NCBI RefSeq assembly: GCF_016925675.1
Contig: NZ_CP070506.1
Location: forward strand, 5,950,501-6,014,500
DNA: 64,000 bases
Reading direction: 5' to 3'
Origin: Pseudomonas hygromyciniae
Lineage (GTDB): Bacteria; Pseudomonadota; Gammaproteobacteria; Pseudomonadales; Pseudomonadaceae
Both the position numbers and the translations under genes were made by a program. This document shows positions 53,353 through 62,481 of this stretch, in pieces; within the stretch, counting starts at the first letter, position 1; every line of letters begins with the position of its first letter. A model generated the notes under the pieces. It ran no database searches. It was given only the letters and a program-made list of their open reading frames with translations, and was not told the origin of the DNA.

Positions 53353-54792
53353 ATGGATTTCTTCGGCCCGCACTTGCTCGGCTACTTCATCGCCACCCTG
53401 CATTTTCTCGGCTCCCTCGCGGCCCTGCACGCGGTGCTGACCGTTCGCACCGCCCAAGGCTCGATTGCCTGGGCGCTGTCGCTGATGTTCATGCCTTACC
53501 TGACGCTGATCCCATACCTGATCTTTGGCCGCAGCAGCTTCGATGCCTACATCCAGGCCCGTCGCCAGGCCAACCAGGAAATGCACAAGGCAATCACCGA
53601 GCTCAACTGGCGCCCCTGGGTCGAAGAAGCCCTGGCCGCGCGCAACTCCCATGCCTATGCCTCCCTGCGCGCCATGCCCAAGCTGGGACGCATGCCGTGC
53701 CTGGCCAACAACCAAGTGCAGTTACTGGTCAATGGCGATGCAACCTTCAACGCCATCTTCGACGCCATCCGCGCCGCCAAGACGGCCGTACTGGTGCAGT
53801 TCTTCATCATTCATGACGATGAACTCGGGCGCCGGTTGCATGACCTGCTCAAGGCCAAGGCCGCCGAAGGCGTGGCCATCTACGTGCTGTATGACCGTAT
53901 CGGCAGCCACTCCCTGCCCCACCGCTATGTGCAATCGCTGCGCGACGCCGGGGTGCAGATCAAGGCGTTTGCCACCCGCAGCGGCTGGCTCAATCGCTTC
54001 CAGGTGAATTTCCGCAACCATCGTAAAATTGTCGTGGTCGATGGCCTGACCGGTTTTGTCGGCGGGCATAACGTCGGCGATGAATACTTGGGTAAGAAAC
54101 CCCCGCTCGCCCCCTGGCGCGACACCCATGTGCAAGTCAGCGGCCCGGTGGTGGCCTGCCTGCAGGAGTCGTTTGCCGAAGACTGGTTCTGGGCCGCGCG
54201 CGAGCTGCCACCACTGATCCTGCCCGACACCTATGCCGATGACGGCGTACTCTGCCAATTGCTGGCCAGCGGCCCGGCGGACCCGTATGAAACCTGCTCG
54301 CTGTTTTTCGTTGAAGCCATTCATGCGGCGACTGAGCGGGTGTGGATCACCAGCCCGTATTTCATCCCCGACGAAGCGGTATTTGCGGCGCTGCGCCTGG
54401 CAGTGTTACGTGGCGTGGACGTGCGCCTGCTGCTGCCGTCACGCCCCGACCACCGTATTGTCTACGCCGCATCCAGCCTGTACGCGATTGAAGCGGTCCG
54501 CGCCGGGGTCCGGGTGTTCCGCTACAAGCCGGGTTTTTTGCATCAGAAAGTGGTGCTGGTAGACGGCGAAATCAGTGCCATCGGCAGTGCGAACCTGGAT
54601 AACCGTTCGTTCCGCCTCAACTTTGAAGTGATGTTGTTGACGGTCGATGCAGCCTTCGCCAGCGAAGTGGAACACATGCTGCTGGACGACTTTGCCCAGG
54701 CCCACGAAACCAGCCAGGAAGAAAGCCAGCAGACCCGCCGCCTGCAGCAATTGGGCATGCGGGTGGCGCGGCTGATTTCCCCGATCCTTTAG
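53353..54792 (+). CDS. cls: Cardiolipin synthase
   Basis: Joins two phosphatidylglycerol molecules to form cardiolipin at the inner membrane. The 479 residues have two N-terminal membrane helices and two phospholipase D motifs: [10 protein letters not shown] and HQKVVLVDG followed by [13 protein letters not shown] 53353 ([12 protein letters not shown]) fits the family start and length; ATG 53344 and TTG 53332 would extend it. AGGAG lies at 53337-53341. Confidence 0.92.
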   Translation: MDFFGPHLLGYFIATLHFLGSLAALHAVLTVRTAQGSIAWALSLMFMPYLTLIPYLIFGRSSFDAYIQARRQANQEMHKAITELNWRPWVEEALAARNSHAYASLRAMPKLGRMPCLANNQVQLLVNGDATFNAIFDAIRAAKTAVLVQFFIIHDDELGRRLHDLLKAKAAEGVAIYVLYDRIGSHSLPHRYVQSLRDAGVQIKAFATRSGWLNRFQVNFRNHRKIVVVDGLTGFVGGHNVGDEYLGKKPPLAPWRDTHVQVSGPVVACLQESFAEDWFWAARELPPLILPDTYADDGVLCQLLASGPADPYETCSLFFVEAIHAATERVWITSPYFIPDEAVFAALRLAVLRGVDVRLLLPSRPDHRIVYAASSLYAIEAVRAGVRVFRYKPGFLHQKVVLVDGEISAIGSANLDNRSFRLNFEVMLLTVDAAFASEVEHMLLDDFAQAHETSQEESQQTRRLQQLGMRVARLISPIL

Positions 54793-54808
54793 CCAACACC
54801 AAACCAAA

Positions 54809-54895
54809 TGTGGGAGCTGGCTTGCCCGCGATGCAGACTCCGCGTTCTTTCAGTTAACGCGCGCTGATGCAATCGCAGGCAAGCCAGCTCCCACA
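54809..54895. repeat. REPIN inverted repeat
   Basis: TGTGGGAGCTGGCTTGCC at 54809 and its complement ending at 54895 enclose about 45 bases with a further partial pairing. It separates the convergent cardiolipin synthase and cyclopropane-synthase-like genes. Confidence 0.85.
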
Positions 54896-54939
54896 CAAGC
54901 TCAGCTCCCACATTTAGTCTTTCAGAGGGGGCAACAGTC

Positions 54940-56124
54940 TCAGCGGTACAGATCCTCCCGCGTCCACGGCAACTCATGACTGCCATCGACATGGGGTTTG
55001 ACCGCCAGGATCTGGTGCAGGTTGATCCAGCCCCGCGCAAACGCATACGCGCAACCTGCCAGGTACAGGCGCCAGATGCGCAATGCTTGGGCCGGAACCA
55101 TTTTCGCCGCCGCCTCCAGGTTGTCTTCCAGGCGCTCGCTCCAGTGATCCAGGGTGCGCGCGTAATGCAGGCGCAGGCTTTCCACGTCGACCACTTCCAG
55201 GCCGACTTCGCTGATTTCGGCGCTGATCATCACCAGGTGCGGCAACTCGCCATTGGGGAACACGTAACGCTCGATAAAATCCCCCGCGCCACGCCCCACC
55301 GGGCGGCCATCGGTATGTTTGGCGGTGATGCCATGGTTGAGCACCAGGCCACCTTCGCGCACGGCGCCGAACAGGGTCTGGCAGTACTGCGCCAGGTTGG
55401 CGTGGCCGACGTGTTCGAACATGCCGACGCTGACCACTTTGTCGAACCGCCCGTCCTGGGGCAGGTCGCGGTAGTCGAGCAACGCCAACTCCACCTGATC
55501 CTCCAGGCCCTCGGCGAGCACCCGCTCCCTGGCCAATTCCAGTTGCTCCTTGCTCAGGGTGATACCGAACACCTTGACCCCGAACTCACGCGCCGCGTAA
55601 CGCGCCAGCCCACCCCAGCCGCAACCGACATCCAGCAGGTACTCCCCAGGCTGCAGGCGTAGCTTGCGGCACAGGTGGCGGAATTTGTCTTGTTGGGCCT
55701 GGTCGAGGGATTCACTGCCGGTCTCGAAGTAACCGCAGGAATAGGCCATGTCACGGTCCAGCCACAGCTGGTAGAACTCGTTCGACAGGTCGTAGTGGTA
55801 GGAAATCGCGGCGGCATCCGTAGCCTTGTCGTGGATAGAGCGCACCGGTCCGGCATGCTCATCGTCCTCGACCAGGGCGTGGCTCAATTCGTCACACACC
55901 CGGATTACATCGCTGATGGAGCCTTCCAGCTCCAGTTTGCCTTCGACGAAGGCAGCGCCCAGGGAATCGAGCGTGGGATGGGTCAGTTGCGTCACCATCA
56001 CCGGGTCCTTGACCACAATCGTGACGCTGGGCTCCGGGCCCAGGTTGAACTCATGGCCATCCCAGAGTCGCAGACGCAGCGGTAGCTGAAGATTCTGTAA
56101 GGCCGGTGGAAGTTGCGCGAGCAT
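54940..56124 (-). CDS. Cyclopropane-fatty-acid synthase family methyltransferase
   Basis: A 394-residue SAM-dependent enzyme of the CFA synthase family, which methylenates unsaturated chains of membrane phospholipids. The SAM motif is LLDVGCGWGGLARYAA, and the family blocks YHYDLSNEFYQLWLD, YSCGYF and the FIERYVFPNGELP loop are present. AAGGGGG lies before ATG. A perfect 16-base palindrome just upstream suggests a dedicated repressor. Whether it makes cyclopropane or another modification cannot be told. Confidence 0.88.
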   Translation of the reverse strand: MLAQLPPALQNLQLPLRLRLWDGHEFNLGPEPSVTIVVKDPVMVTQLTHPTLDSLGAAFVEGKLELEGSISDVIRVCDELSHALVEDDEHAGPVRSIHDKATDAAAISYHYDLSNEFYQLWLDRDMAYSCGYFETGSESLDQAQQDKFRHLCRKLRLQPGEYLLDVGCGWGGLARYAAREFGVKVFGITLSKEQLELARERVLAEGLEDQVELALLDYRDLPQDGRFDKVVSVGMFEHVGHANLAQYCQTLFGAVREGGLVLNHGITAKHTDGRPVGRGAGDFIERYVFPNGELPHLVMISAEISEVGLEVVDVESLRLHYARTLDHWSERLEDNLEAAAKMVPAQALRIWRLYLAGCAYAFARGWINLHQILAVKPHVDGSHELPWTREDLYR

Positions 56125-56140
56125 GAGTAGTCCCCCCTTG

Positions 56141-56156
56141 TTTCAGACGTCTGAAA
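56141..56156. promoter_or_regulatory. 16-bp perfect palindrome upstream of the cyclopropane-synthase-like gene
   Basis: TTTCAGACGTCTGAAA is identical to its reverse complement. It lies 17 bases before the start codon, between the presumed promoter and the ribosome site, where a bound TetR-type repressor would block transcription. Confidence 0.65.
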
Positions 56157-56210
56157 TGAGGGTAGACCATCCACAAAAAAGTAGCTGGCTATCGATTTAA
56201 TAGCCGCCTT

Positions 56211-56993
56211 CTATGGTGCCCGACGTTGCAGCAAACCGTCTTGAACCCACTGTTTCAACCACGTGACAGCTTGCAGCGGCGCGCCCTCTTGGTAAGTGAC
56301 TGCCAATTCGGCGCACAGTTCTGAAAAAGTCCATCCCTGGTCGGCCATCCCGGCCAACGCGTACGCCTCGGCAGGCTCCAGGCTGCGGTAGCGACAGACC
56401 TGCTGGTCACGCCAGATCAGGCATACCTCGGCCTGCTGCAACGCCAGGCTGCCGGGAAACGCAGCCTGCGCCTTGACCGCACGCCAGATCTGCAGACTGT
56501 TGAAGCGGCACAATACCTGCTGCACCGCCGGTCCCCACTCGACCTGCAACAACGGCCAGGCCTCGGGTGCCAGCCGAGCCATGTCTTCCAGGACCAGGGG
56601 CTGGCCCGCAGGTGCATCAAACGCCAGGGTAAAAGCCCATTCCAGGCGCGCCAGCTCGGCCAACGGTGCACTTTGCTCGGCGACCAGATACTCGCCGATA
56701 AAACCTTCAAACCGCTGCCCCAGCCAGCGCAAGCTGAAATGCGCCGAGGGATAACGCTGTACATAAGCAGCCACCAGCCCGGCAAATTCATCATCCCCCA
56801 GCCAATGCCACACGGCCGGGAAATCCCCCTGCATCACTTCCAGCAAACGGGCCCGATAGGCGTTGTGGTAGATCGCAAGGCCAGTGTCGATGTCCAGTGT
56901 CGGGCCACCAATCAAGGTGCTGGCAAAACCGCTGTCGTCGGCGTCTGCCAATAGATGCCGTTCAAACGCCAGTTGCCAATCGATCAGGCGCAT
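56211..56993 (-). CDS. BufC-like DUF2063 partner protein
   Basis: A 260-residue protein of the DUF2063 (putative DNA-binding domain) family, starting MRLIDWQLAFERHLL and with YHNAYRARLLEVMQGDFPAVWHWLGDDEF-type segments. Such proteins accompany DUF692/MNIO enzymes and are thought to help deliver the precursor peptide rather than bind DNA. GGAGG lies five bases before ATG, inside the bufB coding end, and the two genes overlap by ten bases. Confidence 0.82.
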   Translation of the reverse strand: MRLIDWQLAFERHLLADADDSGFASTLIGGPTLDIDTGLAIYHNAYRARLLEVMQGDFPAVWHWLGDDEFAGLVAAYVQRYPSAHFSLRWLGQRFEGFIGEYLVAEQSAPLAELARLEWAFTLAFDAPAGQPLVLEDMARLAPEAWPLLQVEWGPAVQQVLCRFNSLQIWRAVKAQAAFPGSLALQQAEVCLIWRDQQVCRYRSLEPAEAYALAGMADQGWTFSELCAELAVTYQEGAPLQAVTWLKQWVQDGLLQRRAP

Positions 56994-57829
56994 AGCGACC
57001 TCCGGGCCAAGGCGCCAGCCCCCAGCTCACGGGCCTTGGCCAATTCGTCGAGTAGCTCGGCAAACGGCGGGAAATGATCATCGCGCTCCAGCAACGTCGC
57101 CACCGGCCCCAAGTGCTCCAGGGTCTGTTGAAACAACTGCCACACCGGATCGCATACCGGATGGTCATGGGTATCGACCACATAGTCGCCGTAGTCCATA
57201 TGCCCGGCCAAATGCAGCTGGCGGATGCTGTGCGGCGGCAGGTTGCGGATAAAGGTCCAGGCATCGAAACCGTGATTGCGCGAGCTGACATACACGTTGT
57301 TGATGTCCAGCAGCAGTTCGCAACCACTGAGGTGGCTCAAGGCGTTGAGAAATTCCCACTCGGTAAAGTCATCGGCCTTTGAGCGCACGTAGCTGGAGAC
57401 ATTTTCCAGCACCAGCGGCCGCTGCAGAACCTCCTGCACCTGCAGCACGCGGCCAGCGACGTGGTAGAGGCTTTCCTCGGTGTAGGGCAGCGGCAACAAG
57501 TCATGCAGTTGATGGGCGTTGCCACGGCTCCAGCACAGGTGATCGGAGACCCACGCCGGTTTGACCCGGTCGGCCAATTGCTTGAGTTGCTTGAGGTAGT
57601 CCATATCGAGGGCATGGGGCCCGCCGATGGACAGGGACACGCCATGCATCACCAACGGATAGCGCTCGGCGATGGCGTCCAGGTAGTACAAGGCTTTGCC
57701 GCCCTGGACCAGATAATTCTCGGAGACGATTTCGAACCAGTCCACCTGCGGCGACTGCTCGATGATCTGCTGATAGTAATTGCTGCGTAACCCCAGGCCG
57801 TAGCCCAGGCAAGGAACCGATACCGACAT
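56984..57829 (-). CDS. BufB-like MNIO enzyme (DUF692)
   Basis: A 281-residue multinuclear non-heme iron oxidative enzyme of the DUF692 family, relatives of MbnB. These modify cysteines in ribosomally made peptides. Likely iron ligands are in the HGVSLSIGG, SDHLCW, ENVSSY, DINNVYVS, HLAGH and DTHDHPV segments. ATG 57829 has AGGAG six bases upstream and begins MSVSVPCLGYGLGL. It lies 62 bases after the precursor gene and overlaps the DUF2063 gene. Confidence 0.88.
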   Translation of the reverse strand: MSVSVPCLGYGLGLRSNYYQQIIEQSPQVDWFEIVSENYLVQGGKALYYLDAIAERYPLVMHGVSLSIGGPHALDMDYLKQLKQLADRVKPAWVSDHLCWSRGNAHQLHDLLPLPYTEESLYHVAGRVLQVQEVLQRPLVLENVSSYVRSKADDFTEWEFLNALSHLSGCELLLDINNVYVSSRNHGFDAWTFIRNLPPHSIRQLHLAGHMDYGDYVVDTHDHPVCDPVWQLFQQTLEHLGPVATLLERDDHFPPFAELLDELAKARELGAGALARRSLCA

Positions 57830-57891
57830 GACGAACTCCTGGAAAGTGTCCGCAGCGACGTGCACACCGCTGCAGGATCACGTACTCGCGG

Positions 57892-58146
57892 TTATTCGCC
57901 GACTTTGCCGCCAGCTGCATCGCAAGCAGCCTTGGTCATCGCCTTGAAACCGTGTCCCTTGCAGACGGCCTGGCCTTTACAGGCGTTTTCAGCAGTCTTG
58001 CAGTCGTTCATGCCTTTGCAGGAGGTCACGCCATAGCAATGCACCTTCGCTTCATCTGCCGCCTGAACCTGGGTCGCGACACCGGCAAACATAGTGGCGG
58101 CAGCAATGGCCAGGGCAGCACCGGAAACGGCGTTCTTGAAGTTCAT
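57892..58146 (-). CDS. Bufferin-type precursor peptide (BufA-like)
   Basis: An 84-residue precursor with a signal peptide (MNFKNAVSGAALAIAAATMF, cleavage near VQA-AD) and a Cys- and Lys-Gly-rich core with six cysteines at 37, 43, 49, 56, 62 and 75. The core reads HCYGVTSCKGMNDC then further C-K-G steps. Bufferins are periplasmic copper-binding RiPPs whose cysteines are oxidised by the MNIO enzyme. The six-Cys pattern fits the BufA2 type better than the four-Cys BufA1 type. ATG 58146 has GAGGA upstream. Confidence 0.82.
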   Translation of the reverse strand: MNFKNAVSGAALAIAAATMFAGVATQVQAADEAKVHCYGVTSCKGMNDCKTAENACKGQAVCKGHGFKAMTKAACDAAGGKVGE

Positions 58147-58179
58147 TATGGTAATCCTCATAGGTCTGTAGGGCGTCGG

Positions 58180-58196
58180 CTGAACGGTTTGTTCAG
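58180..58196. promoter_or_regulatory. 17-bp dyad upstream of the bufferin operon
   Basis: CTGAAC-GGTTT-GTTCAG has exact six-base arms. It lies 34 bases before the precursor start and about 154 before the divergent lipid operon. It is a candidate operator for a metal or stress regulator that I cannot identify. Confidence 0.5.
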
Positions 58197-58349
58197 TCCC
58201 GACACAGCACTAGAGTGAGGTGCCTGCTGGGCGTTACAACGTGATCGACATTTTTATGTACCGCCGGCGGGCACTAGTGCCCACGGCGATTTGTCGTCAC
58301 ACTCGCACCAGCTTTTTCGCGGGATCACGGACAAGGAAGCGTCACTCTC

Positions 58350-58973
58350 ATGATTTCGATCTATCAGCTCAAACCGCGTTTTCAAAACCTGCTGCGGCCC
58401 CTGGTCCAGCGCCTGTACGACAACGGCACCACCGCCAACCAGATCACCGTACTGGCGGGAATCGTGTCGCTGCTGGTAGGCCTGCTGGTAGCGGGTTTCG
58501 CCGGGCATGCCTGGGTATTCGTGTTGATCCCGCTGTGGATGATCCTGCGCATGGCCCTCAATGCCATCGACGGCATGCTCGCCCGAGAGTTTGGTCAACA
58601 GTCGCGCCTGGGCGCCTACCTCAATGAACTGTGCGACGTGATCGCCGACAGCGCGCTGATCCTGCCATTTGCGCTGATCCCCGGCGTCAGCCTGGCGCCG
58701 GTGCTACTGGTGACGCTGCTGGCGGTGTTCAGTGAATATGCGGGCGTGCTTGGGCCGATGGTCGGTGCATCGCGGCGCTATGACGGGCCCATGGGCAAGA
58801 GTGATCGGGCGTTCGTCCTCGGCGTGCTGGCCACCGGCGTGGCACTGGGCTGGCTCGGCGCCGGCTGGGTCGATGGCGTGATGTGGCTGGTGGCTGCATT
58901 GCTCGCCTATACCCTGGTCAATCGAGTGCGCCAGGGCCTTGAAGAACAACTAGAAACCCCTCCGACGGCATAA
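58350..58973 (+). CDS. CDP-alcohol phosphatidyltransferase, YnbA-like
   Basis: A 207-residue membrane enzyme with about six helices. The CDP-alcohol motif spans N71-x2-D74-G-x2-A78-R79-x8-G88-x3-N92-x3-D96: two of the four usual aspartates (positions 71 and 92) are Asn. The rest of the motif is intact. The family transfers a phosphatidyl group from CDP-diacylglycerol to an alcohol. The order and kinds of neighbours match E. coli ynbABCD. The acceptor is unknown. Confidence 0.82.
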   Translation: MISIYQLKPRFQNLLRPLVQRLYDNGTTANQITVLAGIVSLLVGLLVAGFAGHAWVFVLIPLWMILRMALNAIDGMLAREFGQQSRLGAYLNELCDVIADSALILPFALIPGVSLAPVLLVTLLAVFSEYAGVLGPMVGASRRYDGPMGKSDRAFVLGVLATGVALGWLGAGWVDGVMWLVAALLAYTLVNRVRQGLEEQLETPPTA

Positions 58974-58983
58974 GGATCTTGCG

Positions 58984-60738
58984 ATGCGCGAACAGCAACA
59001 GCACACCTTCAGCACCCATGACGGCGTAGAGCTTTTCTATCGGCACTGGCCCGCGACCACCGCGACCGGGCCTGAGCCACGCCAGGCGATCCTGCTGTTC
59101 CATCGGGGCCACGAGCATTCCGGGCGTATTGCGCACCTAGTGGATGAACTGGACCTGCCGCACTTCGATTTCTTCGCCTGGGACGCCCGTGGCCATGGCC
59201 AGTCCCCCGGCGCGCGTGGCGACAGCCCGAGCTTTGCCACCAGCGCACGGGACGTGCAGACGTTCTGCGACCATATCGGCGCAGCCTATGACATCGAGCC
59301 AGAAAACCTCGCCGTCATCGCCCAAAGCGTCGGCGCGGTGATTGCTGCTACCTGGGTCCACGACTACGCACCCAACATCCGCGCCCTGGTGCTTGCCTCC
59401 CCGGCATTCAAGGTCAAGCTCTACGTACCTTTCGCCCGGCCAGGCCTTGCGCTGATGCGGCGCTTTCGCGGCAACTTTTTCGTCAACAGCTACGTCAAGG
59501 CCAAGTTCCTCAGCCATGACCCCGAGCGCGTCGCGTCCTACGACACAGACCCGCTGATTACCAAGGCGATCTCGGTGAATGTGCTGCTGGGCCTGTACGA
59601 AGCGGCCGACCGCGTAGTCGCCGATGCCCAGGCGATCCAAGTGCCGACCCAACTGCTGATCTCCGGCTCGGACTTTGTGGTGCATCGCAAACCCCAGCAA
59701 CAGTTCTTCGAGCGCCTGGGCAGCCTGAAAAAAGAACTGCACATCCTGCCCGGCTTTTTCCACGACACCCTCGGCGAACGCGACCGTGCCGTGGCGCTGG
59801 CCAGTGCCAGGCGTTTTATCCTGCAAAACTTCGCTCACCCGTTGGACCGCGCCAGCCTGCTGGATGCCGACAAGATCGGCGCGACCTGCGCCGAATCCGA
59901 ATCCCTCGCTGCGCCACTGCCGCGCAACTCGCTACGTGACCTGTACTGGCGCATGACCCGCGCCAGCATGGGCCTGGGCCGCCAGTTGTCCGAGGGCGTG
60001 AAGCTGGGCTTCGACACCGGTTTCGATTCCGGCAGTACCCTGGACTATGTCTATCGCAACAAGCCCACCGGCAAAGGTGCGCTGGGGCGGATGATCGACA
60101 CCAACTACCTGAACTCCATTGGCTGGCGCGGGATTCGCCAGCGCAAACTGCATGTTGAAGAATTGCTGCGCCTGGCCATGGTCAAGCTGCGGGATGACGG
60201 GCGTGAGGTGCGCATCGTCGACATCGCCGCGGGGCATGGTCGGTACATTCTGGAAGCCTTGCAGGGCGTTTCTCCACTGCCGGAATCGATCCTGTTGCGC
60301 GACTACAGCGATATCAACGTGCGCGACGGTGGCGCGCTGATCCGCGAGAAAGGCCTGGGAGATATTGCGCAGTTCGTCAAAGGTGATGCCTTCGACCGGG
60401 CCGACCTGGCGGCGCTGGCGCCCAAGCCGACACTGGCGGTGGTGTCCGGGCTGTACGAGCTGTTTGCCGATAACGCCATGGTCGGTGGCTCCCTCGCCGG
60501 CCTGGCCGAGGCCGTGGAGCCCGGTGGGTACCTGGTGTACACCGGCCAACCGTGGCACCCGCAACTGGAACTGATCGCCCGCGCCCTCACCAGCCATCGC
60601 CAGGGCCAGGCCTGGGTGATGCGCCGCCGCAGCCAGGCGGAAATGGATCAACTGGTGGAGGCGGCGGGCTTTCGCAAGATCACCCAGCGTGTGGATGAGT
60701 GGGGCATCTTCAGCGTCTCGCTGGCGCAGAAGATCTGA
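58984..60738 (+). CDS. Alpha/beta hydrolase fused to a SAM methyltransferase, YnbC-like
   Basis: A 584-residue two-domain protein. The N-terminal 300 residues are a lipase-like alpha/beta hydrolase (RGHEHSGRIA; nucleophile S115 in IAQSVGA; late GFFHDTLGE His). The C-terminal part is a class I methyltransferase with VDIAAGHGRYILEAL near residue 410. A polar loop joins them. Such a fusion could trim an acyl or ester group and methylate the product. It follows the YnbA-like gene by ten bases. Confidence 0.82.
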   Translation: MREQQQHTFSTHDGVELFYRHWPATTATGPEPRQAILLFHRGHEHSGRIAHLVDELDLPHFDFFAWDARGHGQSPGARGDSPSFATSARDVQTFCDHIGAAYDIEPENLAVIAQSVGAVIAATWVHDYAPNIRALVLASPAFKVKLYVPFARPGLALMRRFRGNFFVNSYVKAKFLSHDPERVASYDTDPLITKAISVNVLLGLYEAADRVVADAQAIQVPTQLLISGSDFVVHRKPQQQFFERLGSLKKELHILPGFFHDTLGERDRAVALASARRFILQNFAHPLDRASLLDADKIGATCAESESLAAPLPRNSLRDLYWRMTRASMGLGRQLSEGVKLGFDTGFDSGSTLDYVYRNKPTGKGALGRMIDTNYLNSIGWRGIRQRKLHVEELLRLAMVKLRDDGREVRIVDIAAGHGRYILEALQGVSPLPESILLRDYSDINVRDGGALIREKGLGDIAQFVKGDAFDRADLAALAPKPTLAVVSGLYELFADNAMVGGSLAGLAEAVEPGGYLVYTGQPWHPQLELIARALTSHRQGQAWVMRRRSQAEMDQLVEAAGFRKITQRVDEWGIFSVSLAQKI

Positions 60739-60740
60739 GC

Positions 60741-62039
60741 ATGCGCGAACCGGGACTTTTCAAACCAGCGCTGCTGTGGCTGCTGCTGTTGGCGCCGCTG
60801 TTTTTCGGCACCTACGGCTTTGCCACGTGGGTGACCAGCCAGCGCAGCGACGTCGGCACCCTGGTGTTCGGCTGGGAAACCCATATCCCGTTCTGGGCCT
60901 GGACCATCGTGCCCTACTGGTCAATCGACCTGCTCTATGGCTTCTCCCTGCTGCTGCCCAACAGTCGCCATGAGCTCAAGCAACATGCCCTGCGCCTGCT
61001 GAGTGCCCAAGTGATTGCGGTGAGCTGCTTCCTGCTCTGGCCGTTGCGCTTCACCTTTGAGCGCCCGGAAATGGACGGCGTGTTTGGTTGGCTGTTCGCG
61101 GTGCTGGCGGGGTTTGATAAACCGTTCAACCAGGCGCCTTCGCTGCACATCGCCCTGCTGGTGATCCTGTGGGTGATGTTCCAGCGGCATAGCCAAGGCC
61201 TTTGGCGCTGGCTGGTGCATGGCTGGTTCGCACTGATCGGCATTTCGGTACTGACCACTTACCAACATCACTTTATCGACTTACCCACAGGCGCCCTGGC
61301 CGGCTGGCTATGCGTATGGCTATGGCCGGTGGATCATCCAAGCCCGCTGCTTAATGCGCGCCTGGCCAAAGATCCGAAACTTTGGCGCCTGGGTTTGCGC
61401 TACGCCGTGGGCGCCCTGCTGCTGGCGACAGCGGCCTTTACCTGGGGCGGCGCCTGGCTATGGCTGTTGTGGCCGGCCGTCGCGGTGTTGCTGGTGGCGC
61501 TCAACTATTGGCTGTTGGGTGCCGCAGGCTTTCAGAAACTCGACGATGGCCGACTCAGCCCGGCGTCCCGCTGGCTGTACGCGCCCTATCTCGCGGCGGC
61601 GTGGCTCAACTCGCGGCTATGGACACGTAAACACCCACAACCCGATCTGATTGTGGATAACGTATGGCTGGGGCGAATTCCGACGACAGCGCAGCTGAGT
61701 TCATTCAATGCCGTGGTCGATCTGTGTGCCGAACTGCCGCTTTATCCACAAGGTCGCGCTTACCATGCCCTGCCCGTCCTCGACCTCACCGCCCCTACAC
61801 CTGCGCAGTGCCTGGAAGCGGCCCAAGCCATTGAGCGCTTGCGCAAACACGGGCCTTTGCTGGTGTGCTGCGCCCTCGGCTACTCCCGCAGCGCCAGTGC
61901 CGTGGCGGCATGGCTGCTGCACAGCGGGCGCGCCAGCACGGTGGATGAGGCACTGGCTATTATTCGTACAGCACGGCCGGATGTGATCCTGCACGCCCAT
62001 CACCGTCAAGCCTTGGGAGAACTGCCTTATGCCCGCTGA
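60741..62039 (+). CDS. PAP2 phosphatase fused to dual-specificity phosphatase, YnbD-like
   Basis: A 432-residue membrane protein. The N-terminal half has about eight helices and a PAP2 site (RFTFERP, PSLHIALL, YQHHFIDLPTG). The C-terminal cytosolic domain has a protein-tyrosine/dual-specificity phosphatase loop C377-x5-R383 in VCCALGYSRS, where Cys replaces the common His before the nucleophile. It could remove the phosphate from a lipid intermediate. ATG 60741 follows the previous stop by two bases. Confidence 0.82.
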   Translation: MREPGLFKPALLWLLLLAPLFFGTYGFATWVTSQRSDVGTLVFGWETHIPFWAWTIVPYWSIDLLYGFSLLLPNSRHELKQHALRLLSAQVIAVSCFLLWPLRFTFERPEMDGVFGWLFAVLAGFDKPFNQAPSLHIALLVILWVMFQRHSQGLWRWLVHGWFALIGISVLTTYQHHFIDLPTGALAGWLCVWLWPVDHPSPLLNARLAKDPKLWRLGLRYAVGALLLATAAFTWGGAWLWLLWPAVAVLLVALNYWLLGAAGFQKLDDGRLSPASRWLYAPYLAAAWLNSRLWTRKHPQPDLIVDNVWLGRIPTTAQLSSFNAVVDLCAELPLYPQGRAYHALPVLDLTAPTPAQCLEAAQAIERLRKHGPLLVCCALGYSRSASAVAAWLLHSGRASTVDEALAIIRTARPDVILHAHHRQALGELPYAR

Positions 62040-62472
62040 TATGCAACTCCAGGTGGTCGCCAGCCTGCTGCGTCGTGGACGTTCGCTGGATCAGTTATCC
62101 ACAGGCCTGACCTTGCTCGGGGTGTTGTTCGGCCTGGCGCAACTGTTGATGGTCAGCATCACGCCAATCTGCCTGCTGCTCAGCCTGTGGATGATTGTCC
62201 TCGGGCTGCTGCAAAAGTACTGGGCGCTGCGGGTGGCCTTTGACGCCGACTTGTTTGCGCTGATGGCCAAGGACATAGAGCGCACCGGCGAACTGGACCA
62301 GACCTTGCAAACCCTGGGCCTGCAACCCGCCAACCGCGCTAGCCGGCCATGGACCGAGCGTCGGCGTGGCGCCCTCAAATTGCTGCGCAAACAGGCCTAT
62401 CTGCTGGGCGCGCAAGTGTTACTGACATTGGCCGTCATCCTGGCCAGCCCATGGCTGCCCTTCGCCGGATAA
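62029..62472 (+). CDS. Small membrane protein of the ynb-like operon
   Basis: A 147-residue protein with two hydrophobic segments near residues 25-62 (GLTLLGVLFGLAQLLMVSIT and the next) and one at the C terminus (LLGAQVLLTLAVILASPWL). The middle is charged and helical. It overlaps the previous gene by 11 bases. I do not recognise the family. Its place suggests a role in the same lipid pathway. Confidence 0.7.
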   Translation: MPADMQLQVVASLLRRGRSLDQLSTGLTLLGVLFGLAQLLMVSITPICLLLSLWMIVLGLLQKYWALRVAFDADLFALMAKDIERTGELDQTLQTLGLQPANRASRPWTERRRGALKLLRKQAYLLGAQVLLTLAVILASPWLPFAG

Positions 62473-62481
62473 GGAATCCTC

